The notes: generated by a model from the sequence alone, not told the origin. 19,520 nucleotides of DNA from an uncultured Clostridia bacterium (GCA_948919095.1 CAQYCU010000012.1:1-19520); one strand, 5' to 3'. Numbered from the stretch's first letter, positions 1-6,689 are shown. Translations and numbers: made by a program.

Positions 1-1665
1 GGACAGTCAAATAACGAAAAAATAACTGCTTTGTACTGCCGTTTATCAAGAGATGATGAACAGCTAGGAGAAAGCAATAGTATTAAAAATCAAAAATCAA
101 TTTTAAGTAAATATGCTAAAGATAATCATTTTATAAATACCAAATTCTTTGTAGATGATGGATATTCTGGTACAAGTTTTACAAGACCTGCATTTATGAA
201 AATGATGGAACTTGCAGAACAAGGACATATTGGAACAATTATAGTAAAAGACCATTCAAGACTTGGTAGAAATAGACTAATAATTGGTCAATTATTAGAA
301 GAAGATTTTGTTAGACTAAATATTAGATATATTGCTATAATGGACAATATTGATACAGATAAGGGACTAAATGATTTTCTTCCTATACAAGACTGGTTTA
401 ACGAAATGCATGCTAAAAACACAAGTCAAAAGGTTCGAGCAGTATTTAAAAATAAAGGTAATTCAGGTATTCCTTTAACTATTAATGTGCCTTATGGTTA
501 TAAAAAAGATCCTTTGGATAAAACTAAATGGATTATAGATGAACCAGCTGCAGAAATAGTAAAAAGAATATATGATTTATGTATTCAAGGATATGGGACT
601 CATCAAATATGCAATATATTAAAACAAGAAAAAGTTCCAACTCCAAAGGAATATAAAGCAATTCATGGCTTATGCAATTATCATATATCTGAAGTCAAAT
701 AATGTTGGCAGGATAGGTCTATATATGACATCTTATTCAGACAAGAATATATTGGAGATACAGTAAATTTTAAAGGCACAACTAAATCTTTTAAAGACAA
801 AAGTAAAATTTATTTTCCAAAAGAACAATGGAAGATATTTAAAAATACACATGAGCCTATCATTGATAAAGAAACTTGGGATACTGTACAACGCATTCGA
901 GAAAATAGACAACGCCCTACTAAGATTGGTAAAACAAATATATTTTCAGGACATTTATTTTGTAAGGATTGTGGTTCAAAATTATATTATTGTACTTCAA
1001 GAAGTTATAAAGAAAACAGACACTTTTATAGATGTTCAAAATATAAAAATACTTCTTCTAAATCATGTACAAGTCATACTATTAGAGAACATATCTTGAA
1101 AGAATTAGTTTTAGAAAATATTAAACAAGTCCTATCTTATATCCGTTCTTATGAAGATTTATTCATAAAGCAAAAACTTGAAACTTCACTTGAAGAACAG
1201 AAAAAAATAGATAGCATAAACAAAAAATTATTATCACAATATGAAAAACGAATAAAAGATATTGATAACTTGATACAGCATATTTACGAAGATAATATTT
1301 CTGGCAAAATTACAGATGAAAGATTTACTACTCTATCATCAAATTATGAAAAAGAACAAAAAGAACTTAAAAGCAAAATTAAAGAATTAGCTAGTAAGTT
1401 CGATACAACTAAACAGCAAGAACTAGATTTAACATCTTTTGTTAGTAAAGTAAAACAATACACTGAAATTTCAGAACTTACACCAGAAATTATAAATGAA
1501 TTGATTGATAAAATATATGTATATCAATCAGAAAAGGTAAATGGTAAACCAACTCAGCAAATAGACATTTACTATAATGGAATTGGAATTATAAATTTTC
1601 CACTAAATGAATATGAGCTAGAAAATGCTTTTCAGGAAAGTATTAAAAAAATAAAAACAGCTTAA
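1..1665 (+). pseudogene. Large serine recombinase (Tn916/ICE-type, DUF4368 tail), 5' end cut by window, one in-frame stop
   Basis: Frame 1 is open from base 1 to 1665 except for a single TAA at 700-702 (codon 234 counted from base 1). Before the stop lies the resolvase catalytic domain, with YCRLSRDD holding the probable nucleophile Ser16 and the downstream DHSRLGRNR motif, followed by the start of the recombinase domain (VPYGYKKDP). After the stop the same frame continues with WQDRSIYDIL, the EYIGDTVNFK segment, a zinc ribbon (Cys321, Cys324, Cys345, Cys356), a long coiled coil (about codons 380-470) and a DUF4368-like end. The total of at least 554 codons fits intact large recombinases of integrative conjugative elements. 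The true start lies left of the window; the TTG at 31 is inside the catalytic domain and is not the start. The disruption is one nonsense codon, so it may be recent, a sequencing error, or read through. It is the only plus-strand gene here. Confidence 0.9.
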
Positions 1666-1676
1666 TCTGTACTATT

Positions 1677-2249
1677 TTAAAGTAATGGAGCACATACCAA
1701 TAATTGTCCTTGTTGGTAGTGCTCCTTGTATAAGCCTTTATATCCAGCATTGTGAAATTTATCAAAATTCTTAACTCCTGCATTTTTTGCCACTTGATTA
1801 AGTGAATAATTCCCTTTTCTTGTTAAGTTTCTTTGATAAAACCTTTTTTCATCTTCTGTTAACAAAGTATACTCTTTTTCACTAATTTCTTGTTTCCTAG
1901 TTTGAATTGCAAAATATGTTTGAGCAAGAGCAATAACTTTCTTTCTACTATCTCCATTTTGTGCTATTAAATAGCATGCATAACGGGTTAGTTTATAATC
2001 TCTAATATTTTTTGTTGCTCCTTTAGGCATTTTTATCGTTTTGTCGACGTTGACAAAATGTTCAAACACGCTAACATCACTGTTTTTACAAGATTTTTTG
2101 GCTTTGCTTATAACATTTTCAAATTTTCGCCATTCTTTGTAATTTAAAGCCAATTGTAATTCTCTCGCATACCAAAACTCAACCCCATTTTCATCAATAT
2201 GCTTAATATCTTCAAAATTTCTATTTGTATACCTTTCTGTTTCATTCAT
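1677..2249 (-). pseudogene. dinD: DNA-damage-inducible protein D (DinD), C-terminally truncated
   Basis: The 190-aa product matches the N-terminal two thirds of DinD: a BRO-like N-domain (GVEFWYARELQLALNY, KNIRDYKLTRYACYLIAQN) and the TRKGNYSLNQVAKNAG / FHNAGYKGLY segment. Family resemblance stops at GLYK (near 1728). The remaining residues, KEHYQQGQLLVCAPLL, are encoded by an inverted repeat next to the recombinase gene. E. coli DinD is about 274 aa, so roughly 80-90 residues are missing. I chose the ATG at 2249 because GGAAG lies about 10 nt upstream; the farther ATG at 2288 falls inside the promoter. In E. coli, DinD is an SOS-induced modulator of RecA activity. The truncation beside a recombinase suggests that element insertion or excision removed the 3' end. 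It may be non-functional. Confidence 0.85.
1687..1725. repeat. Interrupted palindrome at the recombinase/dinD junction; candidate att half-site
   Basis: The arms GGAGCACATACCAA (1687-1700) and TTGGTAGTGCTCC (1713-1725) are complementary over 13 bp with one bulged A, around a 12-bp centre. The repeat starts 22 bp after the recombinase stop codon and spans exactly the non-homologous tail of truncated dinD. Serine-integrase attachment sites are about 40-50 bp with imperfect dyad symmetry and commonly sit beside the integrase gene, which makes this a candidate attL/attR. There is no T-run after either arm, so a terminator is less likely, though a weak one cannot be excluded. Confidence 0.5.
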
Positions 2250-2277
2250 TATAAAACCACTTCCTTTCATTTTGAGT

Positions 2278-2305
2278 ATTATAAACATATGTTTGTATTT
2301 GTCAA
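2278..2305 (-). promoter_or_regulatory. dinD promoter with LexA-like (SOS) box in the spacer
   Basis: On the minus strand TTGACA (2305-2300) and TATAAT (2283-2278) are separated by 16 bp. The spacer holds CAAACATATGTTTA (2295-2282), whose 12-bp core AAACATATGTTT is a perfect palindrome. It closely resembles the Firmicute/Clostridia LexA operator CGAACATATGTTTG (one mismatch in the 5' half, one at the last base). An operator between -35 and -10 would block polymerase until SOS induction, as expected for a din gene. Confidence 0.75.
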
Positions 2306-2347
2306 GTCTTTTTATAAATTTATTTATAAAGTTTTTATTTTCTCCAT

Positions 2348-2389
2348 AATAAAAGCCTCACAAAATAATTCTTTGCAAGACTTTTTATT
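2348..2389 (-). terminator. Probable intrinsic terminator of the fic-hydrolase-ydcF operon
   Basis: The minus-strand RNA can fold as AAUAAAA(A)GUCUUGC paired with GUGAGGCUUUUAUU, about 14 pairs with a bulged A and G-U wobbles, around a 13-nt A/U loop. The CUUUUAUU end supplies a short U-rich tract. It lies 22 bp after the ydcF stop. The stem is AU-rich, so strength is uncertain. Confidence 0.5.
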
Positions 2390-2411
2390 ATATTATTAAT
2401 GATTAGTTAAT

Positions 2412-3101
2412 TTATAAAACTTTATTCAATTTTATTTCAATGTTTTCTTTTTCTCCTTTGTCTTGTATATCTTTCAAAACAAATTTATCATATCCTTTTT
2501 GGGCTAAAGATTTATATGCATTCCATACATTTTGCGGAATTTCCATCTTTATTTGCCATCCTCTTTTACAAAATAATTCCATTCTTTGCACATCTCCAAC
2601 AAGAATATCAATCCACTCTTTTCCGTTCTTTTTGTAATATTCTTCACAATTAATATTTTCTGAATGAATTATAACTTTATATTCTGGCATTATTTTTTTA
2701 AAAGCTGCATATACTCTTTTTTCATTATATGGTTTCGACACAACTATACATGATTTTACGTTTAATTTTTTATCTTCTATTAGCTTTTTTGAAAATCTAA
2801 AATTGTCGCCTGTATTTGTTGAATTTTTTTCTAAATATATGTCTTTTTTTGGAACTCCTTTTTCTATAGCAATTTTTGCAAATTTCTCTGCTTCTGTTTC
2901 ATTCCATAGTTTATATGTAATTTTTCCTAAGCCACCAGAAAATATTATCTTGTTAGCAAACCCATCCAGGTATAATTCTGACGCAATATTCGCAACATTT
3001 ATATCTTTTGTTCCTAGTCCAATAATACAATCTGCTTTTTCAAGCTTATGATGCATCCTCATATAATCCCATAAAATTTTAATATTTTCTAAATCTTCCA
3101 T
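2412..3101 (-). CDS. YdcF/DUF218 (ElyC-like) family protein
   Basis: This 229-aa protein has the DUF218 signature: a beta strand plus glycine-rich turn CIIGLGTKDINVA (about 25-37), FSGGLGK (54-60), a conserved acidic site in WNETEAE (66-72), KNSTNTGDNFRFS (92-104) and VVSKPYNEKR. It has no signal peptide or membrane segment, so it resembles cytoplasmic YdcF (which binds S-adenosylmethionine in E. coli) more than membrane-anchored ElyC/SanA. The biochemical role of the family is unsettled. It is the last gene of a three-gene unit, with its ATG 23 bp after the hydrolase stop and AAGGAA upstream. A C-terminal extension of about 40 residues (KMEIPQNVWNAY onwards) also occurs in other Firmicute members. 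Confidence 0.8.
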   Translation of the reverse strand: MEDLENIKILWDYMRMHHKLEKADCIIGLGTKDINVANIASELYLDGFANKIIFSGGLGKITYKLWNETEAEKFAKIAIEKGVPKKDIYLEKNSTNTGDNFRFSKKLIEDKKLNVKSCIVVSKPYNEKRVYAAFKKIMPEYKVIIHSENINCEEYYKKNGKEWIDILVGDVQRMELFCKRGWQIKMEIPQNVWNAYKSLAQKGYDKFVLKDIQDKGEKENIEIKLNKVL

Positions 3102-3124
3102 AAATTTTAGTTCCTTATTTATTT

Positions 3125-3679
3125 TTAAAGATAATTTACTATATCTTCAAATGTATCATATCCACTTTCGCTGTTTATATGTCCTGCATTTGGTATTAAA
3201 ATTTGCTCTGTTGCAACATTACTTGCAAAGTCTTTTTCTACTTCATATTTTACATATGGGTCATTGTCTGAATAAAAACAAATAATTTGATTAGCATATT
3301 GCTTTACATCTTCTAAATTATTAAAATACATTGTTTTATTTACTGTGTCATATTCGTCATTTATTCCTAAATAGTTATTAAACCCACATACAAATATTAA
3401 CTTCTTTACTTTTACTTTATTTTCAGTTAAAAATTTTGATATAAATACTGGTGCAATACTATGACCAATAATTGTTGTATTTTCATTAATTAAGCCTAAC
3501 TCTAAATAATATTTAAGTAGTTTGCTCCAATTTTCATAGTTTTGATACTCAACACCTATTGGGAATTGTGGAACATATACTTGTTTGTCATCTGATGATA
3601 TAAAATCTTGCAACCAACTAAACCAATTTCCAAATGGACTTCCAAAACTTCCATGTATTATAAAATAATTTTCTTTCAT
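3125..3679 (-). CDS. RBBP9/YdeN-family alpha/beta serine hydrolase
   Basis: Small single-domain alpha/beta hydrolase (184 aa from the chosen start). It has the opening FIIHGSFGSP (6-15), the nucleophile elbow GHSIAP with Ser74, the acid in SDNDPYV (Asp140) and the catalytic His167 in NAGHINSESGY. This is the RBBP9/YdeN arrangement; natural substrates in bacteria are generally unknown. I prefer the ATG at 3679 because AAGGAG lies 7 nt upstream; an alternative ATG at 3709 overlaps the end of the Fic gene and lacks such a site. The start is 11 bp after the Fic stop and the stop is 23 bp before ydcF, so it is co-transcribed with both. Confidence 0.85.
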   Translation of the reverse strand: MKENYFIIHGSFGSPFGNWFSWLQDFISSDDKQVYVPQFPIGVEYQNYENWSKLLKYYLELGLINENTTIIGHSIAPVFISKFLTENKVKVKKLIFVCGFNNYLGINDEYDTVNKTMYFNNLEDVKQYANQIICFYSDNDPYVKYEVEKDFASNVATEQILIPNAGHINSESGYDTFEDIVNYL

Positions 3680-3690
3680 ATTAATTCTCC

Positions 3691-4298
3691 TTATTTTAAT
3701 ATTTTCCAAATTCCATTCTTTGTTGCTCCAACTCTTTCAATAATTCCTTTTTCCTTTAGTATCTTTATGTTATATGATACACCATTTCTTGTTGGTTCAA
3801 GTATTTTAGCCATTTCAAATTGTGTAATATTTGGTTTGTTTTTTATTAATTCAAGTATTTTTTCTTGTGTAGTTTCTCGCGTAGTTTCTCGTGTAGTTTC
3901 TTGTGTAGTTTCTTGGTTAGATATTAAAATCATTCCATCTACAGTTTTGTCTATAACTTTTAGCATAAGCTCTATGAATTCATTTGAATTTCCAACGTTA
4001 TTACAATTTTGAATAACTCTATAATATTCTTCTTGATTTTTCTTTATCATACTTTCAATAGGTAAATAAGTAAATGCTTTTTCCCAATTAGCTAAAATTA
4101 CAGTCTGCCGAATTCTTGCGTTTCTTCCATTACCATCTGAAAATGGGTGTATAAATAAAAATTCATAATGAAATATAGAAGATAGAATAAGTGGATTTAT
4201 TGTATTTTTAGCTTCGTTCATCCACTCAAATAAATTATTTCTGCTACATGATTCAACATTTTATCAGTTATTGTATATGGTGGATAATTTTTTTCCAT
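3691..4298 (-). pseudogene. Fic-family protein with internal deletion; catalytic core and winged helix retained
   Basis: The segment 3691-4221 encodes a 176-aa Fic core with FHYEFLFIHPFSDGNGRNAR, matching HPFx(D/E)GNGRxxR (catalytic His25, AMPylation loop 25-36). A linker of four QETT/RETT repeats (103-120) and a winged-helix domain (120-176) follow. The real N-terminus is found upstream: from the ATG at 4298 (AAGGGGG just before it) the sequence reads MEKNYPPYTITDKMLNHVAE, typical of full-length Fic proteins, then ends at TGA 4220-4218. By comparison with full-length members (about 330-370 aa) roughly 110-130 residues are missing at the junction. The lost part should include the inhibitory (S/T)xxxE(G/N) helix. 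The TGA overlaps the ATG of the core as ATGA, so coupled translation of the core is possible. Fic enzymes usually transfer AMP to target proteins. It may be a decaying gene or an active truncated form. Confidence 0.85.
3862..3915 (-). repeat. Four tandem 12-bp repeats inside the Fic gene
   Basis: Imperfect units of TTCTTGTGTAGT type on the plus strand are repeated four times plus a partial fifth. They encode QETT/RETT units between the Fic core and the winged helix. The unit is a multiple of three, so copy-number change alters linker length without shifting frame. Similar Thr/Gln/Glu repeat linkers are known in other Fic-winged-helix proteins. Confidence 0.85.
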
Positions 4299-4364
4299 TC
4301 GAGCCCCCTTAAATATTTTCTTAATATAAAAATATTATAATTTATATGTATTATTTTTAGATTT

Positions 4365-4471
4365 GGTGCCTTAGCGAAGGACGTATGCGAAAAATTCCTT
4401 ACACAAAAGCACCTTATTATCCGTTTCAAAATTAATTATAGCAATAGTTTCAGAAAAGTGTATATCCACTT
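4365..4471 (-). promoter_or_regulatory. Promoter, palindrome and structured leader upstream of fic
   Basis: This lies in the gap 4299-4516. On the minus strand TGCTATAAT (4443-4435) is an extended -10 without a good -35. Just upstream is the palindrome AAGTGtatatcCACTT (4456-4471), at the -35 position, a possible operator. Downstream in the leader, GGTGC/GCACC (4409-4413 with 4365-4369) encloses a second complementary pair AAGGA/TCCTT (4400-4396 with 4381-4377). This gives a nested hairpin with large internal loops. I do not recognise it as a known riboswitch. The rest of the gap is plain AT-rich sequence. Confidence 0.45.
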
Positions 4472-4516
4472 ATGAAATTTTCGCCTTAACTGTTATTTTT
4501 AATTTAACATAAATTT

Positions 4517-5545
4517 TTATATTTGGCAATACTTTTCAATTAATTCTTTATACTGTTCAACAAGTTTATATAAACTTTCAACAGTTATATACTCATCTAC
4601 CTCATGTGCTGTTATTGGTCCTGCTCCTAAAATTATTCTATCATTTTCTAAAAAACTTGCCTCAGTAATAAAATTACAAGTCTTATTAGAAATTTTTGAT
4701 TCATTTAAAAATGGTGATAATTTATTTAATTGTTGAACTTTTGCTTGATACTTTTCTTCTAGTATTTTAATTTTCCTTATAATCTTTTGTTCGTCTATTT
4801 TATCTATAGTCCTAAAATCGACTAAAAATTCACACAAATCTGGTACTGAATTAATTTCACTACCTCCATTTATTTTTCCTATATTCATAGTTGTATAAGG
4901 TATTTCAAATTTTTTATTCAAATTGCTTTTTATTTCTATTTGATAAAATTTGTTTAATTCATTTATAAATGATATTGCACTCATAATAGCACTTTTACCT
5001 TTTTCTGGTGTACTTGAATGTGTTTTTATACCTTTAAATGAGATTTTGTACTCTATTATTCCTTTACTTCCAACCATAATTTCATTATATGTAGGCTCTC
5101 CTATTATCATTGTTTTTGGAAAATTAGTTTCATAATTTATTACATCCTTTATTCCCTTAAATCCAATTTCCTCATCATAAGTAAAATATAATTTTATTCC
5201 TTTTCCTAGATTATCAAAATCAATTTGAGATATAGCTGAAATTATTGATGCAATTCCAGATTTCATATCACAAACACCTAAACCATATAATCTATTATTA
5301 ACTTTAGTTAGTGCAAAATTTTTATATTTCCATCCTTCAGTAAATTCTACTGTATCAGTGTGTCCTAAAAAGCCTATTGATGTTTCAGCTTTATTAGACA
5401 TAATCAAAAATTTATCCTTTTTTTCTGTTTTAAATCCTATTAAATTTAATGTATTTTCTATATAATCTAATATCTTTTTATTTTCTTTATCTTTAATTGT
5501 ATTGTACTTTACTAAATTTTCTAAAACATTTTCTACATTTAACAT
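4517..5545 (-). CDS. M20-family metallopeptidase/deacylase (ArgE/DapE-like)
   Basis: This 342-aa protein has the full M20 di-zinc set: GHTDTV (His62, with Asp64), GVCDMKSG (bridging Asp93), YDEEIG (base Glu125, ligand Glu126), GEPT (acid ligand near 150) and AHEVDEYI (His314). KTHSSTPEKGKSA (174-186) marks the dimerisation domain. Members remove acyl groups from amino acids (acetylornithine, succinyl-diaminopimelate) or cleave dipeptides; the substrate cannot be read from the sequence. The start is 3 bp after the GNAT stop, with AGAGGAG inside the end of the GNAT gene, so the two are translationally linked. Expression probably depends on the leader at 6171-6423. No clear terminator follows it. 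Confidence 0.9.
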   Translation of the reverse strand: MLNVENVLENLVKYNTIKDKENKKILDYIENTLNLIGFKTEKKDKFLIMSNKAETSIGFLGHTDTVEFTEGWKYKNFALTKVNNRLYGLGVCDMKSGIASIISAISQIDFDNLGKGIKLYFTYDEEIGFKGIKDVINYETNFPKTMIIGEPTYNEIMVGSKGIIEYKISFKGIKTHSSTPEKGKSAIMSAISFINELNKFYQIEIKSNLNKKFEIPYTTMNIGKINGGSEINSVPDLCEFLVDFRTIDKIDEQKIIRKIKILEEKYQAKVQQLNKLSPFLNESKISNKTCNFITEASFLENDRIILGAGPITAHEVDEYITVESLYKLVEQYKELIEKYCQI

Positions 5546-5548
5546 CTT

Positions 5549-6130
5549 TTAATCTCCTCTTTCTTGTTCTATACTAGGACTTACCATTTTAATTACCTGT
5601 TTTAAATTATCTCTATTTAAAGAATTTAAGTCAATCTCTAAAAATATGTTTTGCATAGTTTCTACTTGTCCATTTACCCTTTCTCTTTTGACACTTTGTA
5701 ATAAATTAGGAATTTGTTTAAATCCTAGCTTTAAAGCTATACTATATGACATAGAGCCTCTTTCTAAAGTTCTCATATATAATTTTTCATAACCCAATAC
5801 TTTAGACTGCATAATTCCATATAACATAAGTTGATTTCCTAATCCTTTTCTTCTATAATCATTTAATACTGCAACATCTGCTAAATACATAATATTTTCT
5901 TCTTTAAATTTAACTGGTTGATCCGTTTTTACACCTCTTTCTAATGCTATCATTCCAACACATTCCTCATTATTATATGCGCCATAAATATATCCTTTTT
6001 CTTGATATTCTCTAAAAATTTCCTCTAATTCTTCTTCTGTATATTTTTCGTTATAAGGTGGACCTGAAAACACATTATATACTTTTTTGAAATCTTCTAA
6101 ATCCGTAAGTTCTTTGATTTGACCATTCAT
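5549..6130 (-). CDS. GNAT-family N-acetyltransferase
   Basis: This 193-aa protein has a GNAT fold. Its acetyl-CoA motif A is DVAVLNDYRRKGLGNQLM (about 85-102), with the R-R-K-G-L-G pyrophosphate loop at 93-98. Motif B (MRTLERGSMSYSIALKLGF) follows, where YSIALKLGF is the usual end of helix 4. Length and domain order are normal for a single-domain GNAT. The substrate is unknown: pairing with an M20 deacylase suggests amino-acid or peptide chemistry, whereas an antibiotic acetyltransferase is the main alternative. AGGAGG lies 7 nt before the ATG. It is the first gene after the attenuator-like leader; the terminator hairpin ends only about 40 bp upstream. Confidence 0.88.
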   Translation of the reverse strand: MNGQIKELTDLEDFKKVYNVFSGPPYNEKYTEEELEEIFREYQEKGYIYGAYNNEECVGMIALERGVKTDQPVKFKEENIMYLADVAVLNDYRRKGLGNQLMLYGIMQSKVLGYEKLYMRTLERGSMSYSIALKLGFKQIPNLLQSVKRERVNGQVETMQNIFLEIDLNSLNRDNLKQVIKMVSPSIEQERGD

Positions 6131-6170
6131 ATTTTTTCCTCCTATAATAAATTAAATAAAGAAAAAAAGT

Positions 6171-6238
6171 AAAAAAATAGATATGCAAAAAGACTATATA
6201 TAGAATTTTTCCTACATATAGTCTTTTAACATATCTAT
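6171..6238 (-). terminator. Strong intrinsic terminator between leader and GNAT gene
   Basis: Minus-strand RNA forms a 9-bp stem AUAGAUAUG/CAUAUCUAU, a 2x2 internal loop, then a 16-bp stem (6225-6210 region with 6202-6187, one G-U) around loop GAAAAAUU. A run of seven U follows (6177-6171). It stops transcripts entering from the promoter at 6395-6423 before they reach the GNAT gene, so the operon needs read-through or antitermination. Confidence 0.85.
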
Positions 6239-6240
6239 AA

Positions 6241-6358
6241 AAAATATTTTTAAACTATCGTAGGCACAGTATTTTTAGCCTGTACCTGCGCATTGTTTTA
6301 AAGCGCGAAGTTACAAGCTCCTACGATGATGATGTAATTGGTTGTTTAAAAATATTTT
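6241..6358 (-). ncRNA. Structured leader RNA, candidate transcription attenuator
   Basis: Nested complementarity on the minus strand: an outer 15-bp stem (6358-6344 with 6255-6241), then P1 AUCGUAGG (6327-6320) with CCUACGAU (6264-6257). A long inner arm AGCUUGUAACU/AGGUACAGGCU is capped by CGCGC/GCGC around 6318-6276. The P1 5' strand overlaps the His-Arg-Arg codons of the leader ORF. The same CCUAC strand can alternatively pair with GUAGG (6215-6211) in the ascending arm of the terminator, giving mutually exclusive folds, the hallmark of attenuation. No T-box (GGTGG/ACCGCG) signature is present. It could instead be a stand-alone small RNA or a MITE-like repeat. Confidence 0.65.
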
Positions 6359-6367
6359 CAATTTCAT
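6311..6367 (-). CDS. Putative 18-aa leader peptide (His3-Arg2)
   Basis: The ORF MKLKIFLNNQLHHHRRSL starts at ATG 6367 with AAGAGG 8 nt upstream and lies about 20 nt after the predicted transcription start. It has three consecutive CAT codons followed by CGT and AGG, then Ser-Leu-stop. Runs of one regulatory codon are typical of leader peptides such as E. coli hisL. A ribosome paused there would cover the 5' strand of the P1 helix. An in-frame ATG at 6388 has no leader for ribosome binding. Whether it is translated is an inference. Confidence 0.6.
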   Translation of the reverse strand: MKLKIFLNNQLHHHRRSL

Positions 6368-6394
6368 AATTTTACCTCTTTTCTTCATATTAAT

Positions 6395-6423
6395 ATTATA
6401 GCAAACTACATTTTAATTGTCAA
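6395..6423 (-). promoter_or_regulatory. Consensus sigma-A promoter of the leader-GNAT-M20 unit
   Basis: TTGACA (6423-6418) and TATAAT (6400-6395) are separated by exactly 17 bp, a perfect consensus. Transcription should start near 6388 on the minus strand, running through the leader ORF, the hairpins and the terminator. Confidence 0.9.
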
Positions 6424-6457
6424 TCAAATTATGTAAATTTGTAGTGAAATTTGTTTT

Positions 6458-6689
6458 TTATATTTTAATATATTCTTCTAGTTCTTGCTTGTCCATCATA
6501 ACTGTTGTTCTAACTTCTTTGTATTTCTCATCTGCAATAGTCATATCAAACATTCCATTTTGCATTAACTTGTATATATGGTTAATAAATATTTTTCTCA
6601 ACTTTAAATTTTAAACGGCAAGTCCATTCAATTCTAGAGAGTAATTCTTTACTCATATTGATTTCTTGTTTAATTATATGTAACGCCAT
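6458..6689 (-). pseudogene. Frameshifted small gene of unknown function
   Basis: From ATG 6689, with a strong AAGGAGG 10 nt upstream, 35 codons are open and end at TAA 6584-6582. In a different frame the sequence continues as INHIYKLMQNGMFDMTIADE and on to EEYIKI-stop at 6458. The two parts meet near 6590 and would make a protein of about 77 aa after correction by one nucleotide. The strong ribosome site and charged, protein-like composition in both parts suggest a recently broken small gene. I do not recognise the family. No promoter is seen between it and the tRNA terminator, so it may be transcribed only by read-through. Confidence 0.5.

Noticed and set aside
700..702. Alternative genetic code explaining the in-frame stop
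   Set aside because: The other genes end normally at TAA/TAG/TGA with expected lengths and show no recoded in-frame stops.
851..1099. Plus-strand 82-codon ORF inside the recombinase region
   Set aside because: Different frame from the recombinase, whose own frame is open here and encodes the zinc ribbon.
1687..1725. Terminator for the recombinase or dinD
   Set aside because: Stem is good but no U-run follows on either strand; kept as a palindrome/att candidate instead.
3862..3915. Short tandem repeats as a CRISPR array
   Set aside because: 12-bp units are contiguous without spacers and encode an in-frame QETT linker.
3608..4012. Plus-strand 134-codon ORF opposite the Fic and hydrolase genes
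   Set aside because: Antisense to recognisable proteins, low-complexity VVSRVVS tract is just the complement of the 12-bp repeats, no ribosome site.
6171..6390. T-box riboswitch upstream of the GNAT gene
   Set aside because: No GGTGG/ACCGCG antiterminator bulge or specifier loop is visible; a translated leader ORF fits better.
6417..6614. Plus-strand 65-codon ORF
   Set aside because: Overlaps a consensus promoter and a protein-like minus-strand pseudogene; no ribosome site.
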